In this document: positions 42,913 through 53,590 of the stretch, piece after piece
How positions within the stretch are numbered: position 1 is the stretch's first letter
Layout: every line of letters starts with the position of its first letter
From: Agapetus fuscipes
Lineage: Eukaryota > Arthropoda > Insecta > Trichoptera > Glossosomatidae
DNA length: 64,000 nucleotides
Assembly: GCA_951799405.1 (NCBI GenBank)
Contig: OX637342.1
Location: 5,580,001-5,644,000 of the forward strand
Reading direction: 5' to 3'
Position numbers and translations under genes: made by a program
Notes under the pieces: generated by a model
Database searches by the model: none
The model's input: the letters and a program-made list of their open reading frames with translations, nothing else
What the model was told of the DNA's origin: nothing

Positions 42913-43235
42913 CGATCGGTCGATAACTGAGTTGGTAGAGTGCTTGCATTCATGCCGAGAGCTCGGGATCAAATACCGCCGAGGGTGTCAGAAATGATTT
43001 CTCGTTTAGGTATTTATTTCAACAAACCCAAAATAAAATACAGGCAAGGCTTACTCAGTCTTCACAAGAAATGAGTACCAGACCCCTCGGGAGCTGGGAA
43101 ACCCCCAACTCAACTGAAGAAGACCGACCACCTTACCTGTAAAAATAAATAGGTTTTCACTCGCCACATGCGAAACCCTTCGGGGACAACGCGGCAAGAA
43201 ATTGCACTACATGTGTAGCTTTGTTGCATTTATTT
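42913..43235 (+). repeat. SINE-1, right arm of inverted duplication
   Basis: gatcggtcgataactgagtt, ggtagagtgcttgcattcat, gagctcgggatcaaataccg, then the body, ending ctacatgtgtagctttgttg. It is longer than the left-arm copy: the duplication boundary is near 43076. Confidence 0.83.
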
Positions 43236-43873
43236 TTACGGCTGGCTTCAAATTTCCTTGTGGTTCAATGTATGAATGGCACTATTGAAGATGCTGCACA
43301 TAGCTTGTGGTGAAACCTAGAGATCTATAATAATAATAATAATATTAGGATTATTTATTTAGTGAGCGCTGTTTTTGTGTATCACACCTCAAGAGCCCTA
43401 TATGTGCTCAAAAAGAAAATTTACATCACAATATTTTGTAATCGAAATCTCTAATAAAAGTTTTTTTGTCTTCATTTTGCAGGCTTGCATACAAAAAAAA
43501 AAAAATTATACGATTGTGATAAAACATAAATCACAATGACAGTATTGTAATATTTTTAATTTGATTACAAACAGTAGCCAGTGGCGCAATCACTAAACTG
43601 TTTATTTTGTATCACATTCGAAATTTGCCATACATAATTTAAGACACAAAAAAATACAGGTAGGTTCGCGCTTTGTAATTAAAAGCTATTAAATCAATAC
43701 AATATGCAAATAAAATTGAAGTTATTATTCTGGTTTTAATTGCATATTTCGATATGTATCCTAAATATCAATCGATTCGATAGAAATAAATTGATGGGAT
43801 TTTTTTTAACAATTTAACCAAGATCGAATGTTGATTACAACTTCAAAAGGCGCTAGTATTTGCAGATTCATTA
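43236..43873. other. Unassigned DNA with (ATA)n
   Basis: A short (taa)n run at 43326-43345. Otherwise nothing is supported. Confidence 0.45.
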
Positions 43874-43990
43874 AATGTTCTTATTTTGTTGGTACACATG
43901 CAGCAAATTTAAGCGTGAATTTACACGTGCTTATTTGTAGGCTTGCTGTAAATATAAATCCTGAATATTGATACAGTCTTGCAACTTACA
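43874..43990 (+). repeat. RTE-tail SINE, 3' half
   Basis: tgttggtacacatgcagcaa, atttaagcgtgaatttacac, gtgcttatttgtaggcttgc, tgatacagtcttgcaactta. Only the terminal half is present. A short inverted piece of the same unit follows at 44011-44070 (ctaaggctcatatttaatgc). Confidence 0.55.
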
Positions 43991-44090
43991 TATGTTTATA
44001 CTCAAAGTTACAACGATATATTGGCATCTAAGGCTCATATTTAATGCATGCCTAAAAGTAGGCATATCGCTGCCTTAGTTCTTGTTTATC

Positions 44091-44810
44091 GTTTCCGCCA
44101 TTGAGAAAATTTTACATGAGCAATGTTTGCATGTGTACTGGACCAATGTGTTTTATGAAAACAAGAAATTTATTTAAAAAATATTTAAAATGATTCTCAC
44201 ATTATCGAGTTTTACGGTTTTTCTTAGCTCAGATTGTGTAGAATTTGATTCTTAAGACAACTGCATGAAAAAGTCATATTTGACAAGGTTGGCGTATACG
44301 GTAAGTTCGCAAAGATTGAAGAAGAAAACGAAGAAGACAAAAACAAAGAAGACTTTCTTTCACGTCTTACTTTAAGGATGAATTTTAATTTTATCTTATA
44401 TTTTGATTAATCTAACTTCTCTTTTTATATTTTGTAACTTCATTTTTCAGGTGAATTTGATAAAAAAATATATATTCATAGGATGACGACACTATAACTT
44501 ATGAAAAAGAATATAAAAAAAGGATATTTTAGTATTAAAATACTTCATCGTATCGACACTAAAATTATAAGGTTGTATTTTGATCTGTATGCAAATTGAC
44601 ATTGTATAGTATACCTGCTTTATAGCGCATGCTATAAGATGCTTCGTAGAGCTCGTTCAGATCTGGACAGTAGTCAAGTGGTAATTTTACTGATGTATTT
44701 TCTAAAAAGTATTGTAACTGTTTTGAAAAAAATAAATAAACAAATTTAGAAAAAAAATTTAATGGTGTTTGATGACATCTTCAAAAACTGATTTATTTTA
44801 ATTTTCATAA
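44091..44810. other. Unassigned AT-rich DNA
   Basis: At 44318-44395 a run of gaagaag units ends in gaagactttctttcacgtct. This resembles the gaagaagac...gacgtctta flanks of the CR1-like LINE. No gene. Confidence 0.4.
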
Positions 44811-45070
44811 TTCCTTGACTTATAGGTTGGTATGCGGCTGACCACCCATGCTGTAGAAAATAGTTCACTTTGCCAATTTTACCCCTGTTTCAGGGAAGGT
44901 CAGCAGGAGTTGCAGGGTGTATGTCCATTTGAGATTTGGTTTTTATGTTGTAGGTTCACATGCGGCATGCTGAAGCGCGAACTTGTACGTGTCTGCTTGT
45001 GAGAATGCATGTAATGTAAATCCCTAATGTTACATATCTTTGCAGCTTAGATTAGATTAGATTAGATTAA
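44811..45070 (+). repeat. RTE-tail SINE, young copy
   Basis: ttccttgacttataggttgg, tatgcggctgaccacccatg, cccctgtttcagggaaggtc, tagattagattagattaatg at the tail. Starts exactly at the shared 5' boundary. Confidence 0.86.
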
Positions 45071-45148
45071 TGACTTTATTTATGCCTGAATTTAATACTG
45101 TTCCTGGAAGCTTAGAGTAATGGATCAGTTAACTTGCTTAACTGGAAT

Positions 45149-45325
45149 TCTTCTTGATTTATAGACTGGTATGAGGCTGAACAGACAAACTACTCTAAAA
45201 ATTGGTTAATTTTGTCAATTTTAATCCTATTTCAGGGAAAATCGGCCTAGCCTGCACGGTGTGTGTTCATTTGAGGTTTGGATGCTATTTTGTAAATACT
45301 CATTTAACGTGTGCAAGTGCAAACC
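45149..45325 (+). repeat. RTE-tail SINE, 3'-truncated
   Basis: cttcttgatttatagactgg, tatgaggctgaacagacaaa, atttcagggaaaatcggcct, catttaacgtgtgcaagtgc. Ends before the microsatellite. Confidence 0.68.
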
Positions 45326-45384
45326 TTTTTTATTACCCGACGATGCTCGTATGACAGATTTGTATTTTTTAAATAAAAATGAAC

Positions 45385-45660
45385 AGTGTTAGAACTAAAT
45401 AATAATTTGTTGTTTCTTTACATCTGTTTTATGCCCTGACGCTTTATTTGATAACTATTTTACACTTTCCACTAACCGCTAACCACTTACACTAACCTCT
45501 CGCTCTTCTGCGACAGCTTGAAGGCTCGCGCACTATTTTTAGAGCCCGGTTCTCGCAGGAGAGTAGAGTTGAAAGGGTGTAAGTGCTGGCTCACACAGTG
45601 CCAGTGAGTCTTGTGTCGAGCTGACTAGAGGCAACAACAATAATATTCCTCACAACAATA
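45385..45660 (-). repeat. Possible solo LTR, minus strand
   Basis: Minus strand: GC-rich leader with gaaccgggctctaaaaatag (TATA-like), a gcgcgagccttcaagctgtc segment, then atcaaataaagcgtcagggc (polyadenylation word). The composition is like an LTR R/U5 region. No partner LTR, target duplication or coding sequence was found. Confidence 0.3.
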
Positions 45661-45855
45661 CCTCTGACGGAGCACACCTCTATCCAGGACCGCATGAATC
45701 ACGAAAAGTAAACCAGATTCAAAAATATTTTTTTGGTCCCACACACCACATGCGAATCCCTCCGAACACAACATGGTAAGAAGTTTCTCTGTATAAATAC
45801 CTTAAAGGCAACTCTGAATAAGTGGCATATTAAGTTATCATGGATTTCTCATGGA

Positions 45856-46115
45856 TTCCTTGACTTATACGTTGGTATGAGGATGACCACCCATACTGTA
45901 AAAAATGGTTCACTTTGCCAATGTCACCCCTGTTTCAGGGAAGGTCGGCAAGAGTTGCAGGGCTGATGTTCATTTGAGATTGAGTTTTTTTTTATATATT
46001 GTAGGTCCACATGCGAAATGTGTGAGCACGAAATTATGCGTGTCTGCTTGTGGGAATGCATTTTATATGAATTTCATATGATACATATCTTTGCAACTTA
46101 GATTTAGATTTAGAT
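45856..46115 (+). repeat. RTE-tail SINE, young copy
   Basis: ttccttgacttatacgttgg, cacccatactgtaaaaaatgg, cacccctgtttcagggaagg, tcggcaagagttgcagggct and a (gattta)n tail. Confidence 0.87.
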
Positions 46116-46155
46116 GAATTTCTCAGATAAATGATAAATGATCTCAGATAAATAC

Positions 46156-46413
46156 TCCTTGATTGATAGGTTGGTATGCGGCTGACCACCCATACTGTAA
46201 AAAATGGTTCACTTTGCCAATGTCACCCCTGCTTCAGGGAAGGTCGGCAAGAGTTGCAGGGCTTATGTTCATTTGAGATTGGGGTTTTTATATTGTAGGT
46301 CCACATGCAGCATGTGTAAGCGCAAAATTATGCATGTCTGCTTGTGGGAATGCATTTAATATGAATCTCAAATGATACATATCTTTGCAGCTTAGATTTA
46401 GATTTAGATTTAG
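46156..46413 (+). repeat. RTE-tail SINE, young copy
   Basis: tccttgattgataggttggt, tatgcggctgaccacccata, tgcttcagggaaggtcggca and a (gattta)n tail. Lies 40 bp after the previous copy in the same orientation. The two are very similar. Confidence 0.87.
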
Positions 46414-46424
46414 AATGCATCTTT

Positions 46425-46620
46425 TTTATATTTTCTACGAGAAAACACTACAAAAGTGTGAAAATCCTGTAGTTTAGAAATTGTCATGAGCATTTTTTTA
46501 TAATTAAATACTTACTATGAGAAGTTACAGCCTATAAAAGGTTTTATCCCTAATTTACCAAATCAGTTAATCAGCACTTTTTCAGTTGACTTTTAAAGTG
46601 GCGATATGTTCAGCAAAATA
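46425..46620 (+). repeat. Dispersed repeat R4
   Basis: tatattttctacgagaaaac, aagtgtgaaaatcctgtagt, gtcatgagcattttttta and ttcagttgacttttaaagtg. Same order as at 1650 and 19095. It follows directly on the SINE tail. Confidence 0.6.
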
Positions 46621-46914
46621 CGAGAACATGCAAAAGTTTTAATAGAAATAGGAAGATATTTATACTCCGAGTATAAAAACATCTCCCCCCTCTATGTAAA
46701 TCGAAAATACGACACCAATCAATGTGAGTGATTTAGTTTTCGATAATTTTTTCGATTCATACAATCGAGGAGACTTTACACAATGTTTTATACTTTTGGT
46801 TCGAAAGGCGTGCAAGACGGATATGATGCGCGAAATGTTGTAAAGGAAACTGTAGAGTTTTAGCCGGGATTTATTACCATGGTATTGTTACGACTTTAGG
46901 GTTCAAAAGTCTTT
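46621..46914. other. Unassigned DNA, R5 repeat words
   Basis: 46700-46790 holds gagtgatttagttttcgata and cgattcatacaatcgagg, shared with 820-900 and 61740-61800. No gene. Confidence 0.4.
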
Positions 46915-47270
46915 CAATTAAAAATACTGGTCTTCTTATACAGTTGTTTATTTTACACTTTTAATAATTTATTTTCACAAAGATAGTCTCGACTATTCCA
47001 TTACACTTGGTTTCTGTTCACTGGTTAACTTAGTTCAATGTAGTTGTAAAGCTCGTAGAAAACTGGCTCTGCAAGTGATTTGCACCCTTCTTATACTCTT
47101 CAAAACAGTACAATCTAGATCTATATTCGCTATACAGTTCCAGAAAGGCGTAGTAATCATTATTTCTCGATGCTTCAAGTATTCTATTCAATGATTCCTA
47201 CCCACACATATTTATGAGGATTCTTGTTGCATAGTTATAGCTAATACCTATTCTAATATTTACATAACAG
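46915..47270 (-). repeat. Possible solo LTR, minus strand
   Basis: Minus strand: agagtataagaagggtgcaa (TATA-like), then ctttgtgaaaataaattatt, aaaagtgtaaaataaacaac and ataagaagaccagta. It parallels 29360-29660 in word order and spacing. Boundaries unproven. Confidence 0.35.
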
Positions 47271-47725
47271 TATATAGGAGCTTTTACAAATTGCAGGCTT
47301 GAGTGGCACGTCCGTAAGATAAAGCTCTAATAGACCAATCAAACAGCCGTTTAAGCCTAAAATTCCTGGTCATGAAGGTGTCCTGCATACCATAATTTAG
47401 GGAATGATCAAGGGACAAACACCTAAGAACGATCACACCGAGAGTCTACATGATTAATGTTGTTTTTCCTTTTAGGAATTCAAAAAGATTATACCTTGGA
47501 TAGAGAGGAACGAAAAAGATAGTGATTAAACATAGCGGAAAACAAATCTTATGTTTGGAACAGAAGAAGAAACAGGTAAGTATTTTTCCTCATTTGATTA
47601 CTTTTGAAACAATTCATTGCTTTGTTTTCATTTTTGTTTGATCCCTTGGTTAAGATTTGAGATTGAAACAATTGTAAACCTAACTTCCATTTATCTTTGT
47701 GCTTTCAAAATTTTCACTTATTAAA
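47271..47725. other. Unassigned DNA
   Basis: No supported feature. Confidence 0.45.
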
Positions 47726-47880
47726 ACAGACCGCTTCGTTGTCTAGTGGATAAGGCTACGGACTTGCTATCGCAATGCTCACAAAATGGGATTTTACATA
47801 TTTTAATTTTGAGTCCGCGCCTATTGGATTCTTTCATCTCAGGTACGCCAGTAATGGGTGTGGCAGCTAGCGACTTTAGA
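47726..47880 (+). repeat. tRNA-like SINE fragment, separate family
   Basis: gaccgcttcgttgtctagtg, gataaggctacggacttgct, atcgcaatgc look like a tRNA 5' half with an A box. A weak B-box-like ttttgagtccgcgcc follows too far away for a functional tRNA. Only one copy in the window. Confidence 0.45.
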
Positions 47881-47914
47881 GGCCTCCGTGTGTCAAGAAC
47901 TCCATACCACCGTT

Positions 47915-48005
47915 CTACCAAAATATGAACGTAAAGTAAAACGTTCAGTACAGGCGCTGTTTGAGTCTCCATGCATTTTTAAAAACACTTTTGCTGAGTT
48001 GACAC
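47915..48005. repeat. Foldback repeat FB-1, fragment
   Basis: aaaatatgaacgtaaagtaa, aacgttcagtacaggcgctg and the loop/right-arm words follow FB-1 but are short and diverged. Confidence 0.35.
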
Positions 48006-48304
48006 GTAAATATTTATAGTTTGGATACAGTACACTGTTAGGAGACAGTATGTTCATGGTTTAAAAAAATCATGTTTTGTCATTCCTTGTATGAATGTGA
48101 CAATAGTGTTAAAAACCAGTAGGTACTGCCTACTGGAAATCGTGAAAAACTAAATGAATCGATGAAGCATTTTTCCTCAAAAAAACTGTGACGTCTCACA
48201 GCCGGGTTGCTTAAGAAAAGGCTTAACAATAATGATTTCTTACTAGGACACTAGTTAGTTTATGCGATGTTTACGTGTCATGAAAAAAACCGCGAGCGTA
48301 AATG

Positions 48305-48442
48305 TAACTAAACACACCTAAGCTACGCATAAAGATGAACTTCTTATCGCGTTCTTCCTGAATGGATCGTATGTGGAACCCATTTACTTTTACATGTAAG
48401 GGGGCTAACCTTATACCAACCACTTCCGTAGAAGTGGAGACC
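48305..48442 (-). repeat. SINE-1, 3' half
   Basis: Minus strand: ccacttctacggaagtggtt, cttacatgtaaaagtaaatg, ggttccacatacgatccatt, cgcgataagaagttcatctt, tatgcgtagcttaggtgtgt. The tRNA-like head is absent. Confidence 0.72.
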
Positions 48443-48679
48443 CATGCAAAAAACGTCCCGATTGCATTGATGGTAATCAAAGGATAAGAAATGCATGAAA
48501 CCAAAACAAAAATTTGAATGGTTTGTGGGTTGTATTGAGCATTTACAAACTAAATCTTCCTATCTCGTTATCGCCACAAAATTGAATAAGTGCTGATTCA
48601 CTTATTTAAGAAATCGTAGATAAAACATTACTTATATTGTGTGTAATTAAAGATTTTAAATTATGATTACGGTGTTGTT

Positions 48680-48950
48680 CAGTTCGTGGTTCCTCTTTGT
48701 AGAGGACACACGTCTCCTGAAGACGTCGGATATGACTCCGATGAAACGTAGAGAAAATCGTTCTTATCTTGTGTGTAGCTTCTCATACTAGGTGAACTAA
48801 TTATAAGAAAGTGCTCATGAAAATACTTCTAAACTACAGGATTTTCACAATTCTTTAGTGTTTTCTCTCGTAGAAAATAGGGAAAAAGCTTCATTTATCT
48901 GAGAGACATTCAGTTTTACCTTTCAGGTATCGATATATTCTATTTCAAAT
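48680..48950 (-). repeat. R4 repeat fused to CTGAAGACG module
   Basis: 48770-48950 is R4 in inverted orientation (gtgctcatgaaaatacttct, tagtgttttctctcgtagaa, cattcagttttacctttcag). Directly before it, 48700-48760 holds tcctgaagacgtcggatatg, then actccgatgaaacgtagag. The segment between the CTGAAGA and GAAAC boxes can pair with itself (gtcgg/ccgat). The head of this module recurs at 95-270. Confidence 0.5.
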
Positions 48951-49262
48951 GTTACAGAGCCGTTCTGGTTGCGTTTCAACGGTTATGTCATCCATTTCTG
49001 GATCCATTACGTCGTGGACCAGATAACGTGGTGTAGCCTTGATGAGCCGATACCATAAATTAGAGCCCAGGCATGCCTGTGTCTTCTGGTGACTTGTACA
49101 CGTTCGAAGCGTGAACACACCTGTCTAGAGCGACCTTTATAGTTCAAGGTATCTATAATGTGAGTATATAAGCACGCACTTGCTATACCTGTGTTTGAGT
49201 GGACACTTTTTACTCAAAGCTACGTGATTCTCAACACATTTCTGATTTAATGTATTCATTTT
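48951..49262. other. Unassigned DNA
   Basis: No supported feature. Confidence 0.45.
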
Positions 49263-49516
49263 TTCCTTAACTTGTAGGTTGGTATGCGGCTGACATCTCG
49301 TAGAGTAAAAAAATAGTTAACTTTGACAATGTCCTCCTGTTTTAAGGAAGATCGGTAAGAATTGCGGAATGTACGTTCATTTGAGATTTGGGTTTTTATG
49401 TTGTGAGTTCACATGCGGCGTGTGTATTGTGTAAGTGCGAACTTATGCCTGCTTGTGGGCATGCATTCAATTTGAATCCAAAGTGTAATATATTCTTGCA
49501 ATGGAGATTATAGATA
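49263..49516 (+). repeat. RTE-tail SINE
   Basis: ttccttaacttgtaggttgg, tatgcggctgacatctcgta, gttcacatgcggcgtgtgta, attcttgcaatggagattat. Moderately diverged. Confidence 0.78.
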
Positions 49517-49624
49517 AATTTAGAATGAGTTTTGAAGTAAGGCTAACTAATTGAAAGATCTTAGTTGCAAATATTTTTTTTATAGAAGCAATTGAAATCG
49601 GATTTATTCAAATATCAATCGCTT
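49517..49624. other. Unassigned DNA
   Basis: No supported feature. Confidence 0.4.
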
Positions 49625-49785
49625 CTTCTTCTCTCAGTGTCCCAAAACAAAGACAACACGACACTACACACCTAACACCCCTGCTACAACGGTTACTCAT
49701 CGCCAACCAAGACATTGACAACTGCCAGCAGGACAACTGCCACTTCTGCGGTACTCCAACAAGTGTCATAGACATTATATGAAGT
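49625..49785 (+). pseudogene. Possible retroelement zinc-knuckle relic
   Basis: A plus-strand frame reads LLIANQDIDNCQQDNCHFCG then TPTSVIDII before a stop. The C-x(4)-C-x-x-C-G-x(4)-S pattern resembles the C-terminal Cys/His box after RT in some LINEs, but the His/Cys end is missing. Weak. Confidence 0.22.
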
Positions 49786-51049
49786 CTGGAAAGCGGTTCA
49801 CACAGAATTCCTTAAAAAAAATCATGTATCGATAAAGTGAAATTGCTTGGTTATTTTTTTTTTGTATAATACGCACTGTTTTATTCTCACATATACAGGC
49901 ATATTTGATGAAAGTAGTATAAGTACTTTGAAAACTGAAAATACCATTTGGTTGATGTTAAGCAGTATCCACGTTCAAATCATTGAATGTGGCGATGATA
50001 AAAAAAAAACAGGGGTTACATCGGCAAATGTGATTAATCTTTTAAAAAGCAATGAAAAGTACCCATAAATTAAATCGATAGTTTTAGATGGTTATTGAAA
50101 TTATCGATTAAGCTCTTAGGCCTCAGGTACCTACCTGTAAAAATCAAATAAGAAACTGTCAATTTTTTTAAGGCAAACTATTGTGTTTTTCGTTCATTAA
50201 ACAACTCCATAAATAGGGACACTAGATTAGTCTTTTAATTTGACTTCATCTGATTTGATTGAACTGAACATGTTTTTGACCACAAAATGGCTGCCAGATT
50301 ACTTCATTATTTTTTTTTGTCTTCTTTGAAACGCCAGGTACATGGCTCTTCCAGTTGGGGTCAACACTCCAAGAACTAGAGAGCCGATATCCAAAATGTC
50401 TCTCGTGGTCAAGCGCCGGCCCACGTGAAATGCTCATTTTTGGTAATGGCAACGTTATAAAGTCCCAAACAACATTTCATTATGCAAATAACCAAAATCA
50501 ATATTTAATCCAACGGCATAAAATAATGAATCCATGCGCGCCATCTAGACAAGGCATTGTTTGCCTTCTTAAAAGATTATTGAGAAAATTCTGGGACGTG
50601 TGAAACTGTCCGTGGAAAATAAAATTAACTGACTAGTATATCGTCCCCCCAGTGTTTGTTTGGCTTATCCACCATTTGATTCAAAGATGAAGTTTCAATG
50701 AAATTATCTTAAGAATCTGAGGTAAGCGAGAGTTGTTTTAAATATTTTTAAAATCAATTTCCAGTTTTCATGACACATTGGTCCAGGAAACATACAAACA
50801 TTGTTCATGTGAAATTAGCTCTGATGGACATAAGCCAAAAAACCACTAAGGCAACGGTAACGGTAGCGGCAGATACATCTTTGCGACTCCGGTAATAGTT
50901 AGATCTGTTCAGGAAAAGCGATCCTGCCTCCGTCACCTATTGTGTATCTCCCACTCCTAACTGGGGAACACAATTCTTCTTCTTTATCCTATCATACCAT
51001 CATATTCCTCACTCCCTCCTTCTTTCCTCATACCTGAATAGTTGTCAGT
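49786..51049. other. Unassigned DNA
   Basis: Two frames at 49847-50068 and 50355-50603 lack domains, splice context or codon signal. Nothing is supported. Confidence 0.4.
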
Positions 51050-51270
51050 ATGAGAATTCCAAACAGTTATAGCTGGTAGGGCGCCCTCTTGCCCTGGAGA
51101 TGAGAATCGTCTTGGAAGACGGATGAACCAATCCACTGGATGGTCAACGGCATAGGATCAGAAAGGCCGCGAGACAGCCACCTGACTAAGGATTTTTAGA
51201 ATCATCCCAAGATAAATCATGATATGGCACATACCATGATGATTGCAGATCTTTGATAGAAGTGGCACCA
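51050..51270 (+). pseudogene. Possible LINE 3'-end relic
   Basis: tggtagggcgccctcttgcc, ggagatgagaatcgtcttgg, gatggtcaacggcataggat correspond loosely to the DNRL...RW region and end of LINE ORFs. The segment ends in agaagtggcaccaaaagaag and a gaagaag tail, like the relics near 35600 and 39430. Frame is lost throughout. Confidence 0.3.
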
Positions 51271-51484
51271 AAAGAAGAAGAAGTATGCATCTGTACATGA
51301 GGCGTTCTATCTGCAAGATCGCATTGGAAGGTTTTACTGTTTTTTTTATCTGGGGTACTGGGGTAGTTTTTGAAAAGTAAATTTAATGAACAATAGATGC
51401 ATTTTCCGAAGGATTGTTCTTGATGATCCATAAATGGTTTCCGTAAATTTTGAAATACTTGCTTTTCATTAACCTCTTATCATC

Positions 51485-51655
51485 ATGAGCTCGATAGTCC
51501 TGAATGGCCTTTAGCTGAATCCAGGATACTCCTCCACTCTCACCTGTCCATTGTCTTTGCTTTCCAGCAACGTATGTCTACCTTGACTGCATCTATATTG
51601 GCACCGTCCATCCATCGAATTTTTGGCCTTCATGGTCTCCTTTGGCCTTGTGGTG
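51485..51655 (-). pseudogene. LINE C-terminal relic
   Basis: Minus strand in one frame: RPKIRWMDGANIDAVKVDIR, CWKAKTMDR, stop, EWRSILDSAKGHSGL. This is the standard end of many LINE polyproteins (GRPxxRWxDxVxxDxxxxGxxxWxxxAxDRxxWRxxxxxAKxHxGL). One in-frame stop and the absence of upstream RT show it is a dead fragment. Confidence 0.65.
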
Positions 51656-51807
51656 CTGAGTGTCAGGTGCTTAATGTTTCTTTAAATTGACCAATACTTT
51701 ATTTTACTATTGATTTTTCCTATTTTACTAGTATGGGTTTTTATGATTTAATTTGGACATCCATGGTCAGAAACATAAGATATTTTTTTCCCATTTTAGT
51801 TTGTTTT

Positions 51808-52047
51808 AGTACTAGTACGAGTTGCAAAACTTGAGCAAAGTAAGTTTACGGCGAGTATTAAAGAGTGATTTTCCCCAAAATCTGCCGTTTTTGTTTTTCA
51901 CACTTTATGGTCTTAGCAAAAGAGTTACAGTGATGAAGAAAATCAAGTTCAAACAAACAAAAACGGCAGATTTTGGGGAAAACCACTCTTTAATACTTTC
52001 CGTAAACTTTACTTACTCAAGTTTTGCAACTCGTACTCAGGGTACAG
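51808..52047. mobile_element. Palindromic MITE-A, copy 2
   Basis: agtacgagttgcaaaacttg at the left and its complement at the right (aagttttgcaactcgtact, then cagggtacag). The arms and the loop (gtggtcttagcaaaagag, ttacagtgatgaagaaaatc) match the copy at 24429-24675 at roughly 90%. The loop and inner right arm are almost identical. Confidence 0.8.
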
Positions 52048-52959
52048 TAGATGAATGGTAGGTGCTTACGAATGTTTTTTCATCTATTTTTCCAGAAATT
52101 TGGAGAAGGAAATAAAAGGCAGAAATAGTGTAGTCAACAAGATTATAATTTGTTTTTATTATTTTTTCATAATATTTAGTTATTAAATAAAATTAATAGT
52201 TTTTTTCATTATAATAATATGTACACATTAAAGGGAGGGGGTTTTAGTCGATGTATATTTACAAAGGTACAATAATTTTAATTTTTAAATTAGTCTATAG
52301 CATGAGACAGTAGTAAAAATAGAATAACCAGATCGGATGATTTGTTTTAAAAACTTTATAGAATAGAAAATTTCATTAATATTTTTTATATAATAAATAC
52401 GGCACTTGCCACAAACATTTATTTATAATTATTTAAAATTTTGTTCGCTTTTTAGAGTGGGAAAGCATCCACAAAAAGAGAGCATTAGATGCACAGATAA
52501 ATGTGTTTTTTTAAATAGAAAAAACAAAACAGAAAATAATTGTGTAAACAATAAAAAAACATTAAGACAATTTTAATATTTTGAAGGGATCAGAGTTTCC
52601 CAAATTTTGTATTATTTTTTTTTGTGATTTGAGGTAAAAATATGTTTTAAATGATTTTTTGTATAAAATCGGACATTTCATGTCTAAACTCTGAACTCCT
52701 TCATACGTAACAAAAGGCATGAAAAAAATATTCAATCTTAAAAATACGTTTATCAGAAATCAGTGCGTTTTGAATCGTAAATATCAATACATATTTAAAA
52801 TGTATTTTTTTTTAAATTATAGATACATTCACATTTTTTTTAAATATAAAAATTTAGATATTTTGTTTCAAAAATATTTGAAAGTATGCTCTGTCTCTAT
52901 CGTTTAATGCGGGGAAGAAGAAGTGTAAGTGGGACAAAACATGTAAAGACTGGTTATGA
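52048..52959. other. Unassigned very AT-rich DNA
   Basis: No gene supported. Long T/A runs only. Confidence 0.45.
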
Positions 52960-53047
52960 CTTATGAGTAGGGACTGGAAAATATCGCGATCGCGATAAAA
53001 CGAATTTATTCGCGAATTTTGATGTTTTTACGCGAATAACGTGAAAT

Positions 53048-53590
53048 TTGAAGTTTTATGCAAATATCGCAAATTTTCGTACTTTTGGTAGAAATTGTGC
53101 GAAAAAGTTGTTATGTGTCGCTTCTGCAACGCAACTATTTTGTGGGAAAGAAAAGATTCCTGTGAAAACCCTTTGCAAGGTGCAAAGTACAGAAAAAATG
53201 ATCGGTGTTATAGCCGAGGGGGCCAAGTGGGCTGATCTTTCAACGTTGAAACACGCTGGAACGTTGGTTCAACAAATGTAATTGGGTAATTATAAATGAA
53301 TAATTAATTAAAATGAACAATACTCGTAATGATTTTTTCATTAATGATATTAATACCTGTTTCTGGCCAGGCAGAGTAAGTTGGTGAATTGCATTCCTAA
53401 ATTCACAAATCTATTTTATTAAAAAAAATAAATGATAAGCAGAACTGTCCTGGACATCCAAACAGACTTGAATCGTGACATCAATGAAATAGGAAATACA
53501 TCAAGGAGTGAAGCTGCTGCTGGATTAGCCAAGAGCACAACTTGAAGCTTTCATAAAAGCCAACATCCCTCGAAAAAATTCTAATTTTTA
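53048..53590 (+). pseudogene. hAT transposase N-terminal remnants
   Basis: Left piece (53048-53200) reads CVASATQLFCGKEKIPVKTL and could be a ruined BED zinc finger. Right piece (53440-53585) reads DLNRDINEIGNTSRSEAAA then, after a stop and frameshift, EAFIKANIPRKNSNF. The (F/L)xKANIPxxK box occurs near the N-terminus of ZBED/hAT transposases. The two pieces are split by SINE-2. The DDE catalytic core and C-terminal dimerisation domain are absent. Confidence 0.5.
53203..53427 (+). repeat. SINE-2 nested in the hAT relic
   Basis: cggtgttatagccgaggggg, ccaagtgggctgatctttca, cacgctggaacgttggttca, ggccaggcagagtaagttgg, tgaattgcattcctaaattc and a terminal A run. The direct repeat aaatgat on both sides (53196-53202 and 53431-53437) is the target duplication. 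It inserted after the hAT element landed. Confidence 0.85.

Noticed and set aside
45733..45966. 77-codon ORF and similar frames at 58233 and 62408 with a shared CQCHPCFREGRQELQ peptide
   Set aside because: The peptide repeats only because these frames run through copies of the non-coding RTE-tail SINE; most copies have stops or shifts.
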